Positions 8,697 through 17,565 of a DNA stretch of 64,000 nucleotides are shown here, in pieces. The notes beneath the pieces are model-generated. The model was given only the letters and a program-made list of their open reading frames with translations. It was not told the DNA's origin and searched no databases. The DNA is from Paenibacillus silagei (GTDB lineage Bacteria; Bacillota; Bacilli; Paenibacillales; Paenibacillaceae). Location of the stretch: contig NZ_JAGGLV010000016.1 of NCBI RefSeq assembly GCF_017874735.1, forward strand, positions 62,001 through 126,000. Direction: 5' to 3'. The position numbers were made by a program, and so were the translations under genes. Positions within the stretch are counted from its first letter, which is position 1; each line of letters starts with the position of its first letter.

Positions 8697-10313
8697 ATGC
8701 AGATCACACGTAAACCATGGAAGATTCTGCTGTCATCGGCTGTGATTGTTGGACTGCTGGCAGGCTGCGGAAGCTCGGGGGCAAATGAAGGTAAAACGGA
8801 CAAGGGTACCGGAGAGGCTACAGTGAACAAAGAAGGCTTCCCGATTGTGAGTGAGCCGATCACTCTGTCCATGATGGCCCCGGATGTGGGCATCCAGAAC
8901 TGGGAGAACATGCCGGTGCTCCAGCAGATGAAGGAGAAGACCGGGATTACGATGGAATATAAAAATGCGCCGAAGGACAGCTTCGATACCAAAAAAAATC
9001 TGGTGTTCGCCAGCGGCGATTACCCTGATATCTTCTACGCGGCCGGTCTGACGACTGCCGAGCAGATGAATTACGGCGAACAGGGGATTCTGATCCCGCT
9101 GGAGGACCTGATCGAAGAGTATGCCCCGAACTTCAAGGCGCTGTTGGAGCAGAACCCGGATGTGCGCAAATCGATTACCGCCCCGGACGGTCATATCTAC
9201 TCCCTGCCGGTGGTGGAAATGAGCCAGCACTGGTACCGCAACCCGATGTGGTATAACGGCGACTTCCTGAAGGCGCTGAACATCGATAAGCTGCCGGAAA
9301 CGACCGAGGAGCTGTACACCTACCTGAAGCGCGTGAAGGAGGAAGATCCGAACGGCAACGGAACCGCCGATGAAATTCCGATCTCTTCAGTGACGACAAC
9401 GGCCGCGAACCTCCGCGATATCCGCACCTGGCTGCTGGGCGCTTTTGGCATCTATGAAGAAGAAATCTATGTAGACGATGCGGATAAGGTCCACTATACA
9501 CCGCTCGAAGAAGGCTATAAGGAGTATCTGACGTATATGAACCGTCTATGGTCCGAGGAGCTGCTGGATCATGAGAGCTTCTCGCAGACGGCGGAGCAGA
9601 AGAAGGCCAAGGCGCAGAATAACCGCGTGGCGCTCTTTTCCGACTGGCACGCTTATATGACGAAGGGTGGAGAGCCGTCCACGTCAGATCCGATGTTCGC
9701 CCCTGTGCGCAGTGAATCGGTGTCCGCTCCGGCGATTGCCAAGAACAGAGGAATTACGACAGGCGCATTCGCCATTACGAACAGCAATCCTGCACCGGAA
9801 GCCTCGCTCCGCTGGGTGGATTACCTCTATTCCTATGAAGGAGCTTTGTTCTTCAACAAAGGGCCGGAGGGTACACTCTGGGAGTACACCGACAAAGACA
9901 ACCGTGTGAAGCAATACCTGCCTGTACCGGACGGCAAGGAAATGGAAGATTTCCGGGCCACCTTGACGCCGAACTACGGTATTCCTGCCCCAACCCTGTC
10001 CATGGATGACATTAACAAGGGGCTGAAGACGGACTTTGACCTCTGGGTAGAGCAGGAGACGAAGCAGAAGCTGCTGGATAAAGGCGCACGCATTCCGTTC
10101 CCGGCCCTGTTCCTCACTGTGGAAGAGCAGACGGAAATCAGCAGTCTGAATTCGGACCTGAGCACCTATGTGAAGCAGATGGAAGCGAAGTTCATTACCG
10201 GAGCCGAGCCGCTGACCGGCTGGGATAACTATGTGGCCACTGTCAAGAAGATGGGCGGAGAACGTGTAGCCGAGATTAACCAGGCTGCCTATGACCGCTG
10301 GAAAACCAACTAA
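8697..10313 (+). CDS. Extracellular sugar-binding lipoprotein of the mannan importer (LplA-like)
   Basis: Substrate-binding lipoprotein, 538 residues. The N-terminus has a basic start, a hydrophobic core and the lipobox LLAGC with the lipid-modified cysteine at residue 24, so it is anchored outside the membrane. The length and the EDPNGNGTADEIP motif, a calcium-site-like loop, fit the long LplA/YtcQ class of binding proteins for oligosaccharides. The start at 8697 has AAGGGAGG 8 nt upstream, better than the in-frame ATG at 8673. It is third in the operon, 37 bp after the second permease. Confidence 0.92.
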   Translation: MQITRKPWKILLSSAVIVGLLAGCGSSGANEGKTDKGTGEATVNKEGFPIVSEPITLSMMAPDVGIQNWENMPVLQQMKEKTGITMEYKNAPKDSFDTKKNLVFASGDYPDIFYAAGLTTAEQMNYGEQGILIPLEDLIEEYAPNFKALLEQNPDVRKSITAPDGHIYSLPVVEMSQHWYRNPMWYNGDFLKALNIDKLPETTEELYTYLKRVKEEDPNGNGTADEIPISSVTTTAANLRDIRTWLLGAFGIYEEEIYVDDADKVHYTPLEEGYKEYLTYMNRLWSEELLDHESFSQTAEQKKAKAQNNRVALFSDWHAYMTKGGEPSTSDPMFAPVRSESVSAPAIAKNRGITTGAFAITNSNPAPEASLRWVDYLYSYEGALFFNKGPEGTLWEYTDKDNRVKQYLPVPDGKEMEDFRATLTPNYGIPAPTLSMDDINKGLKTDFDLWVEQETKQKLLDKGARIPFPALFLTVEEQTEISSLNSDLSTYVKQMEAKFITGAEPLTGWDNYVATVKKMGGERVAEINQAAYDRWKTN

Positions 10314-10342
10314 ATCAGGCCCGGCAGAAAGGTGCTGTAAAA

Positions 10343-12646
10343 ATGATCTATAAGGATAAAACACAATCTGTGGCGGATCGGGTACAGGACCTGCTGCAGC
10401 GCATGACGCTTGGAGAGAAGGCTGGACAATTAGTCCAGCCTTTCGGCTGGCAGTGCTATGAGAAGCACGAGGACGGAACAACAGGCATGACGGAAGCCTT
10501 CAAGCGTCAGGTTTCCGCCGGAGGTGTCGGCTCCCTGTATGGGACGCTGCGTGCGGACCCGTGGACCGGGGTCACGCTGGAGACCGGCCTGTCCCCGAAG
10601 GAGGGGGCGGAGGCTGTTAATGCAATTCAGGCTTACGCCATGCAGGAGAGCCGGCTCGGGATTCCGATTCTGTTCGGCGAAGAATGCTCCCACGGGCATA
10701 TGGCAATCGGCGCAACCGTATTTCCGGTTCCGCTGGCTCTGGGCAGTATGTGGAACCCGGAGCTGTACCGGGAGATGTGCCGGGTGGTGGCGCTGGAGAC
10801 CCGCAGCCAGGGCGGGGCGGCGACCTACTCGCCGGTGCTTGATGTGGTGCGTGATCCGCGCTGGGGCCGGACGGAGGAGACCTTCGGCGAAGACCCGTTC
10901 CTGATTGCGGCGATGGGTGTGGAGGCCGTGAAGGGCTTGCAAGGGGAGCGGCTGGACGCGGAGGATTCCGTGCTGGCCACCTTGAAGCACTTCGCCGCCT
11001 ACGGCAGCTCGGAAGGCGGGCGGAACTCCGCGCCTGTGCATATGGGACTGCGCGAGCTGCATGAGGTCGATCTGCTGCCGTTCCGTAAGGCGGTAGAGGC
11101 CGGGGCGCTGTCCATTATGACAGCGTACAACGAGATTGACGGCGTACCTTGTACGACGAACCGTTATCTTTTGCAGGATGTGCTTCGGGAGCAATGGGGC
11201 TTTGACGGGTTCGTGATCACGGACTGCGGAGCGCTGGGCATGCTGACGAATGGTCATAACACCGCAGATAGCGGAGAAACGGCTGTAGCCCAGGCACTGC
11301 TGGCCGGCATCGATATGGAGATGTCGGGCGAGATGTTCGAGCAGCATATCGCGTCCGCGATCGAGCACGGACGTCTGCAGGAATCTGATCTGGACCGCGC
11401 AGCGGCACGGATTCTGGAGCTGAAGTTCAAGCTCGGGCTGTTCGACCGTCCCTATGCCGATCCTGAGCAGGCTAAGAGAATCATCGGCAAGCCGGAGCAC
11501 CGGGAGCTAGCCAGGCGGATCGCCGGTGAGAGCATCATCATGCTGAAGAATGAGAACGCAGCGCTGCCGCTAAGTAAGGAGATTCGCAAGCTTGCCGTAA
11601 TCGGACCCAATGCGGATGCGCCGTACAACCAGCTTGGCGACTACACCTCGCCACAGCCCGCAGGCGCGATTGTTACCGTGCTGGACGGCATCCGGCAGGC
11701 GCTGGGCGGCGAAGCGGACAAGGTCCTGTACGCACCCGGCTGCCGGATCAAGGGCGATTCCCGCGAAGGCTTTGCCCCTGCGCTGGCCTGTGCGGCTGAA
11801 GCCGATGCGGTGGTGCTGGCCATTGGCGGCTCCAGCGCTAGAGACTTCGGTGAGGGGACGATTGATCTGCTCACCGGCGCTTCTGTCGTGACGGAACATT
11901 CCTGGAGCGACATGGAAAGCGGGGAGGGCATCGACCGGGCCACATTGAATCTGATGGGTGTGCAGCTTGAGCTGGTGCAGGAGCTTCACAAGCTGGGTAA
12001 GCCGCTGATTGTGGTCTATATCAACGGCCGTCCGATTGCCGAGCCTTGGATTGTAGAGCACGCCGACGCCATTCTGGAGGCGTGGTATCCGGGCCAGGAG
12101 GGCGGACATGCAATTGCCGATATCCTGTTCGGCGAGGTGAATCCTTCGGGGCGGCTGACGATCAGCGTTCCGAAGCATGTCGGCCAGCTTCCTGTGTATT
12201 ACTATAAGCGGCGGACGAGAGGCAAACGGTATCTGGAGACAGACTTCCACGCCGAATATCCCTTCGGCTATGGTCTTAGCTTCACTGAATTCGGGTACAG
12301 CAACCTGAAGGTGGAACCTCCTGTAATCTCTGCGGATGAAGAAGCGCTTGTCTCCGTGGATGTGACTAATAGGGGTGACCGGGCGGGCAGTGAGGTGGTA
12401 CAGCTCTATATCTCCGACTTGGTCTCCTCCATTACCCGGCCCGAGAAGCAGCTGAAGGGCTTCCGCAAAATCAGCCTTCAGCCGGGAGACACGCAGACGG
12501 TAACGTTCCGTGTAGGCCGGGAGGAGCTGGAATATGTATCAGCGGATCTGACGCGGATCGTCGAGCCGGGAGAATTCGCGGTGATGGCAGGCCCTCACTC
12601 CGCAGAGTATCTGAGCGCGCCGCTCCAGGTCAGAGAGGAGGGCTAA
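10343..12646 (+). CDS. Beta-glucosidase-like glycoside hydrolase family 3
   Basis: Three-domain GH3 enzyme of 767 residues: an N-terminal TIM barrel, an alpha/beta sandwich (about 390-600) and a C-terminal fibronectin-like domain (about 660-760). The nucleophile is D294 in FVITDCGALGM, and the barrel motif DPRWGRTEETFGEDP is intact. There is no signal peptide. In this locus it probably removes a terminal beta-linked sugar from imported oligosaccharides; the exact sugar cannot be read from sequence. The start follows a modest AAAGG site. It lies 29 bp after the binding protein and 3 bp before the second GH38. Confidence 0.93.
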   Translation: MIYKDKTQSVADRVQDLLQRMTLGEKAGQLVQPFGWQCYEKHEDGTTGMTEAFKRQVSAGGVGSLYGTLRADPWTGVTLETGLSPKEGAEAVNAIQAYAMQESRLGIPILFGEECSHGHMAIGATVFPVPLALGSMWNPELYREMCRVVALETRSQGGAATYSPVLDVVRDPRWGRTEETFGEDPFLIAAMGVEAVKGLQGERLDAEDSVLATLKHFAAYGSSEGGRNSAPVHMGLRELHEVDLLPFRKAVEAGALSIMTAYNEIDGVPCTTNRYLLQDVLREQWGFDGFVITDCGALGMLTNGHNTADSGETAVAQALLAGIDMEMSGEMFEQHIASAIEHGRLQESDLDRAAARILELKFKLGLFDRPYADPEQAKRIIGKPEHRELARRIAGESIIMLKNENAALPLSKEIRKLAVIGPNADAPYNQLGDYTSPQPAGAIVTVLDGIRQALGGEADKVLYAPGCRIKGDSREGFAPALACAAEADAVVLAIGGSSARDFGEGTIDLLTGASVVTEHSWSDMESGEGIDRATLNLMGVQLELVQELHKLGKPLIVVYINGRPIAEPWIVEHADAILEAWYPGQEGGHAIADILFGEVNPSGRLTISVPKHVGQLPVYYYKRRTRGKRYLETDFHAEYPFGYGLSFTEFGYSNLKVEPPVISADEEALVSVDVTNRGDRAGSEVVQLYISDLVSSITRPEKQLKGFRKISLQPGDTQTVTFRVGREELEYVSADLTRIVEPGEFAVMAGPHSAEYLSAPLQVREEG

Positions 12647-12649
12647 GTC

Positions 12650-15600
12650 ATGAAGCGAATGGAGCGGTTCACCGGATGGCTGGCCAAGCGGCAGTGGGCT
12701 GAGAAAATAGAGCTTGCGGAATGGACGATGCGCAAATCCCGTTACCTCACTCCGGGCTGCTATGAGCATGAGGAGGAGCTGCATCAGGAGTACAACATTT
12801 CCCGGCTGGATGGCGGGTATGGTACTACGTATTTCCTTCAGCGGGAGATTACGGTTCCGGGGGATTGGGGACCGGAAGAAGCAGCGCTGCTCTATCTGGG
12901 ACGCGGGGAAGGCCTCCTGAAGCTGGGCGGAGCACCGTATCATGGCTTGGACAGCAATCACTGGTTCATTCCGCTGCCCTCTTATGCTCCGGGTGAATGC
13001 CTCAAGCTGGACATCGAGCTATATGATCCGGTGCCTGAGCCGGAGGACCCGCTGAACCGGCAGGCGGTGATTAAGCCGCCGCTGACAGGCATTGAAATGA
13101 AGCTTGTGCGCGTCAATCGTCTGGTATACAGCCTGCTGTATACGGTGCGAATCGTACACGAAGCAGCCCTCCTGCTGCCGGAGGGCGACATGCGCCGCAT
13201 CCGCAGCCTTAAGGCGCTGGAGCGGGTGATGGACGCGCTCTATATGAAGGAGGAGCTGCTGCTGGACTCTGAGGCCGTGATTGCGGCGGAACAGCAGCTA
13301 CGGTCGGCTGCGGCGGCGGAACGGTCCGCAGGGCTGAACCCCGGGACGATGCATATGGTCGGCCAGTCGCATATTGATGTGGCCTGGCTGTGGCCGGTCC
13401 GGGAGACGGTGCGCAAGGTCAGCCGGACCTTCTCCACCGTCTGCACCCTGATGGACAAGTACCCGGACTTCCGGTACTCGCAGAGCCAGCCCCAGCTCTA
13501 TGCCTTCGCCAAGGAGCATTATCCCGAGTTGTACGGGCGGATCAAGGAGCGGATCGCTGAAGGCCGGTGGGAGCTGGTCGGAGGCATGTGGGTAGAGCCG
13601 GATCTAAACATTCCCGGCGGGGAGTCGCTGGTCCGGCAGATGCTGTACGGCCAGGGCTTTTATATGAAGGAATTTGGCAAGCATTCTACGATTGAATGGC
13701 TGCCGGATACCTTCGGCTATTGCGCCTCCCTGCCGCAGCTGCTGAAGCAGGCGGGCATCGATTATTTCATGACCACCAAGCTGGGCTGGAATGATACCAA
13801 TCCCTTCCCGCATACACTGTTCCACTGGGTTGGTATTGACGGGACGAAGATCGTGGCCTATCAGAACCACGGGGTGAACGAGCATACCCATCCGAAGGAT
13901 GTGCAGGAGCACTGGGAGGCCTACGCCCAGAAGGAAGAACATGATGAGCTTATGCTGCTCTATGGCCACGGAGACGGAGGCGGCGGAGTCACTCATGAGA
14001 TGCTTGAATATGTGACCCGTACTGATCTCGCGCCGGGCCAGCCGGTCAGCGGATTCTCTACGGCCGAAGCGTTCTTCTCGGAGATCGGTGCGCGTCAGCC
14101 GGAGCTTCCGGCGTGGCACGGCGATCTCTATCTGGAGCTGCACCGGGGCACCTTCACGACCCATGCCTTCAATAAGCGCAGCAACCGCAAGGCGGAGGTC
14201 TTATACCGGCAGGCGGAGATCTGGAGTGTATTCGCGCAAAAGGACGGTGCTCTGAAGCTGGAGCAGCAGAATCAGGCGGATGTGCAGCGTCTGCTGCCCG
14301 CCGGGGAGCTGGCCGAGGGCTGGAAGCTGCTGCTGCTCAACCAGTTCCATGACATCATTCCGGGGACTTCCATCCCGGAGGTGTATACAACCTCGCGTGA
14401 GGAATACGCTGAGATATTCCGTCTGGGCGTGCAGGTGCTGGACCGCTCCCTGCACGCTCTAGCGGCTGAGGTGAATACATCGGGCGAAGGCCGCCCTTAT
14501 GTGGTCTTCAACAGCCTGGGCTGGGAGCGGACGGAGGTCATCCGGCTGGAGGGTGGTCCTGAGCTGGCTGCTATGCAGGCCTTCGATGAAGATGGGCCGC
14601 TTGCGAGCGAATGCTGGAACACCGAGGCTGGCGGGGACAGCTACACGCTGGCTGTGGAGGTCCGCAAGGTACCGGCCTTCGGCTGCCGGACGATCTGGCT
14701 GCGGGAGGCTGCAGAGCCAGCCGGAGTAAGGCTTGAGCGGCAGGTTGATTCAGCTGCGGGAGACGGCTTCCCGGAGCAATGGGAGACGGACCATTATATC
14801 CTGAAGTTCAATGAAGACGGCGAGATTAGCCGCTGGTATGACACAAGCGCGGGCCGCGAGCTGCTCCAGCCCGGCCAGACCGGCAACCAGCTGCAGTTCT
14901 ATCATGACACCCCGCCGCTATGGGATGCCTGGGATATAGACCCGCGCTATGAACAGCAGCCTGCGGGCAAGGCGAAGCTGCTGGACCGCGAGGTAGTCAG
15001 CAGCGGACCTGTGCAGACCGTGCTGAAGTTCCGTTGGCAGCTCGGTGAATCACAGATTGAGCAGGAGATCGTACTGCCCCGGAACAGCCGCAGAGTGGAT
15101 TTCCGCACCAGCGTAAGCTGGAGGGAGCAGCATAAGCTGCTGAAGGTTGCTTTTCCGGTCGATATTGTGGCTGCGAAGGCTACCTATGAGATTCCGTTCG
15201 GCGCGCTGGAGCGCCCGACCCACCGAAACACCAGCTGGGAGCAGGCGCAATTCGAGGTCTGCGGGCACCGCTGGGCCGATCTGTCCGAGGGCGGTTACGG
15301 CGTCAGCCTGCTGAACGACTGCAAATACGGCTATGACATCCATGACGGAGTGCTGCGCCTCTCGCTGCTGCGTTCCCCGCGCTGGCCGGACCGTAATGCC
15401 GACCAGGGGGAGCATGAATTCACGTATTCGCTCTATCCGCACAGCGGAGAATGGCGGCAGGCCGATGTGGTACGGGAAGCGGCGGAGCTGAATGAGCCGT
15501 TGCTGGCCATTAGCGAAGCTGCACATTCCGGCCGCTATCCAAGCACCCATGCCTGGCTTGCCTTCCAGAGCCAGCACGTCATGCTGGACACGATCAAGCC

Positions 15601-15847
15601 TGCCGAGGACGGCAGTGGCACGATTGTCCGGCTGTATGAGGCGGCAGGCAGCAGAGAGACAGCCACGCTGGACTGGCAGGACGAGGACGTCCGCGCCTGC
15701 CGGGTCAACCTGCTGGAGAGCAAGACCGGCTCTGTGGAGACATCCGGCGGTGTGATCCCGCTGTCCTTCCGGCCTTATGAGGTCCAGACGCTTAAGCTAT
15801 ATAAGAAGCACGACAGGAAGCAAAGAAGCACGAATGAAATTAACTGA
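12650..15847 (+). CDS. Alpha-mannosidase, glycoside hydrolase family 38 (long type)
   Basis: Second GH38 enzyme, 1065 residues, the length of the long Ams1/YbgG-like class. An N-terminal beta domain of about 230 residues precedes the catalytic domain. The zinc motif is GQSHIDVAWLWP (H241, D243), and the nucleophile is D353 in WLPDTFGYCASLPQ. HGDGGGG and NQFHDIIPGTSI are further family blocks, followed by beta-sandwich domains. No signal peptide is visible, so it should be cytoplasmic. The start codon lies 3 bp after the GH3 stop, implying translational coupling. It has low similarity to the GH38 at 3703, consistent with complementary linkage specificity. Confidence 0.94.
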   Translation: MKRMERFTGWLAKRQWAEKIELAEWTMRKSRYLTPGCYEHEEELHQEYNISRLDGGYGTTYFLQREITVPGDWGPEEAALLYLGRGEGLLKLGGAPYHGLDSNHWFIPLPSYAPGECLKLDIELYDPVPEPEDPLNRQAVIKPPLTGIEMKLVRVNRLVYSLLYTVRIVHEAALLLPEGDMRRIRSLKALERVMDALYMKEELLLDSEAVIAAEQQLRSAAAAERSAGLNPGTMHMVGQSHIDVAWLWPVRETVRKVSRTFSTVCTLMDKYPDFRYSQSQPQLYAFAKEHYPELYGRIKERIAEGRWELVGGMWVEPDLNIPGGESLVRQMLYGQGFYMKEFGKHSTIEWLPDTFGYCASLPQLLKQAGIDYFMTTKLGWNDTNPFPHTLFHWVGIDGTKIVAYQNHGVNEHTHPKDVQEHWEAYAQKEEHDELMLLYGHGDGGGGVTHEMLEYVTRTDLAPGQPVSGFSTAEAFFSEIGARQPELPAWHGDLYLELHRGTFTTHAFNKRSNRKAEVLYRQAEIWSVFAQKDGALKLEQQNQADVQRLLPAGELAEGWKLLLLNQFHDIIPGTSIPEVYTTSREEYAEIFRLGVQVLDRSLHALAAEVNTSGEGRPYVVFNSLGWERTEVIRLEGGPELAAMQAFDEDGPLASECWNTEAGGDSYTLAVEVRKVPAFGCRTIWLREAAEPAGVRLERQVDSAAGDGFPEQWETDHYILKFNEDGEISRWYDTSAGRELLQPGQTGNQLQFYHDTPPLWDAWDIDPRYEQQPAGKAKLLDREVVSSGPVQTVLKFRWQLGESQIEQEIVLPRNSRRVDFRTSVSWREQHKLLKVAFPVDIVAAKATYEIPFGALERPTHRNTSWEQAQFEVCGHRWADLSEGGYGVSLLNDCKYGYDIHDGVLRLSLLRSPRWPDRNADQGEHEFTYSLYPHSGEWRQADVVREAAELNEPLLAISEAAHSGRYPSTHAWLAFQSQHVMLDTIKPAEDGSGTIVRLYEAAGSRETATLDWQDEDVRACRVNLLESKTGSVETSGGVIPLSFRPYEVQTLKLYKKHDRKQRSTNEIN

Positions 15848-15857
15848 AAGCAAAGAA

Positions 15858-15902
15858 GCGGAGGGGAAATTTGGAACTGCAGGAGCGGTAGCGTCCGCCT
15901 GA
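15858..15902 (+). repeat. 45-bp dispersed intergenic repeat, copy 1
   Basis: Matches the stretch at 24963-25007 at 41 of 45 positions. The ends (GCGGA and TCCGC) are complementary and an inner GGAGCG/CGTCC can pair, so it can form a hairpin. Both copies lie in the leader of a downstream gene. Confidence 0.65.
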
Positions 15903-16118
15903 AAGCTTTCCGTAGGAAAGCTAGCATCGGAAGCATAAGCTGTCACCGGATTTCTACCGCGAGGAGCGGTTATAATCAGGAAATTCAAACACAACAGCGG
16001 CCGAAAGTCCAAATGTTCACCGCAGTGACGATCAAGCTTCAAGTTCAAATCCTAAGTGTTTCTTGTATACCACAGTGCTTCCTATATACCACGAACATCA
16101 TTCGCAGGAGGAATAGAC

Positions 16119-17135
16119 ATGCAAATTACAAGACATCCCAATAATCCGATTGTCGTCCCGGGCGGCTATGAGTGGCGCAAGGTGACCGTGTTCAACCCGG
16201 CGGTTATCATCGATAACGGCAAATTCTATATGATCGAGCGCACCGCCGGTTCCCTGACCCCATGCAAGAACTTTCTGGGGCTGCTGGAGAGCGAGGATGG
16301 CGTGAACTTCACCCATGTGAAGGATGAGCCGATTGTAACACCTGATATGCTGGGCTTTCCGTACGGTAGCGTGCAGGACCCGCGCATTGTGAAGATCGAC
16401 GGAACGTTCTACCTGAACTACGCCCTGCGCCCTTGCGCCATGAGCTATTATCCTACCGGGCGCGGCGTCCCTGAGCGCTCCATTCCGGCCTACCCGGACG
16501 GTTGGGGGGAAGAGGAGGGCCACTGGCTGACCCGCTCCTCGATTCTGAAGTCAACCAATCTGCTGGACTGGGAGTTCGTCGCGGACACCACGCCGCTGGA
16601 CATTAACGACCGGGACAACATCCTGTTTCCTGAGAAAATAAACGGCAAATTCGTGCTGCTCCGCCGCCCCGAAGAATATGTGGGCGAGGCTTACGGAACG
16701 GAGAAAGCCGCCATGTGGATTACCTATTCCGAGGATCTCGTGCATTGGGAAGAGCCCAAGCTGCTCGCCACCGCCGGGAACCTGTCCTGGGAATCGCGGA
16801 AGATCGGCGGCTCTACGCCTCCAATCCGTACAGACAAGGGCTGGCTGGTGCTCTATCACGGCGTAGATGAGGATATCGTCTACCGCGTGGGGGCGATGCT
16901 GCTGGATCTGGAGCAGCCGGAGAAGATCATTGCCCGGACCCATAACTTCATTATGGAGCCGGAGACGTATTACGAGAAATTCGGCTTCCAGATTCCCAAT
17001 GTCATCTTCCCGACCGGCAATGTGGTCAAGGACGGTCTGCTCTATATTTACTACGGCGTAACGGACACAGCGATCGCGCTCGCCACGGTGCCGCTGGATG
17101 AACTGGTGGAGCATATTCTGCAGGAAGCGGAGTAG
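16119..17135 (+). CDS. Glycoside hydrolase family 130, beta-mannoside phosphorylase or hydrolase
   Basis: Five-bladed beta-propeller enzyme of 338 residues acting on beta-mannosides. The general acid is D87 in GSVQDPRI, and the segment DRDNILFPEKINGK is typical of GH130. Members are either phosphorylases releasing mannose-1-phosphate or beta-1,2-mannosidases; sequence reading alone does not decide. The start at 16119 has AGGAGG 7 nt before it; the ATG at 16056 lies inside the leader. It is separated from GH38 by 271 bp, so it may have its own promoter, but its function fits the same yeast-mannan or N-glycan locus. Confidence 0.9.
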   Translation: MQITRHPNNPIVVPGGYEWRKVTVFNPAVIIDNGKFYMIERTAGSLTPCKNFLGLLESEDGVNFTHVKDEPIVTPDMLGFPYGSVQDPRIVKIDGTFYLNYALRPCAMSYYPTGRGVPERSIPAYPDGWGEEEGHWLTRSSILKSTNLLDWEFVADTTPLDINDRDNILFPEKINGKFVLLRRPEEYVGEAYGTEKAAMWITYSEDLVHWEEPKLLATAGNLSWESRKIGGSTPPIRTDKGWLVLYHGVDEDIVYRVGAMLLDLEQPEKIIARTHNFIMEPETYYEKFGFQIPNVIFPTGNVVKDGLLYIYYGVTDTAIALATVPLDELVEHILQEAE

Positions 17136-17185
17136 CCGGCAGCTTCAGAAATCGGAGTAGGCAATGAAGTGGAGCAACCAGTCCC

Positions 17186-17237
17186 AGTTCCCCTGCGGGC
17201 GAGGGGTTTACTCCCAACTGCCAGGGAACTCCTTTAT
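17186..17237 (+). terminator. Possible terminator of GH130
   Basis: AGTTCCCCTG at 17186-17195 can pair with CAGGGAACT at 17222-17230, followed by CCTTTAT. The T tract is weak, so this may be only a hairpin. Confidence 0.35.
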
Positions 17238-17253
17238 AAGGCATTGAGGACAT

Positions 17254-17433
17254 AAATGTTGCACTTTTTGCAGCTTCGGTTCGTAGGTAGCCAGGTGTAC
17301 AGGCAGATTGTTGCATAGAATTCAACAATCTGCCTGCTAAGCGGCCTGAAAAAGGTGAAATCCTGCCTTTTGTGCAACAATCGCGGATTCGGGCCAAACC
17401 GATACGGGAAATGTTGCATTTGTTGCAGGATTA
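17254..17433. repeat. Variant palindrome array (TTGCA type)
   Basis: Four TGCA-N5-TGCA-like units with right halves starting at 17269, 17321, 17373 and 17424 (spacings 52, 52 and 51). The second unit has long arms, GATTGTTGCA with TTCAACAATC. It differs from the 51-62-51 family in spacing and arm sequence but shares the N5-centred palindromes and four-unit layout. It lies between the convergent GH130 and AraC genes. The rest of 17136-17565 holds no gene. Confidence 0.6.
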
Positions 17434-17565
17434 TAGGGGTGCTCACCAGATTTCAGGGGTTCAGGCTATTAACTATTCACAGGATAAATAATTGCTTGGA
17501 CATCGCAATTTCAGGTTCAGCCTATCCATGGTTCAGCCTAGCCACAGGGCGGAGGCTCCGCACAA

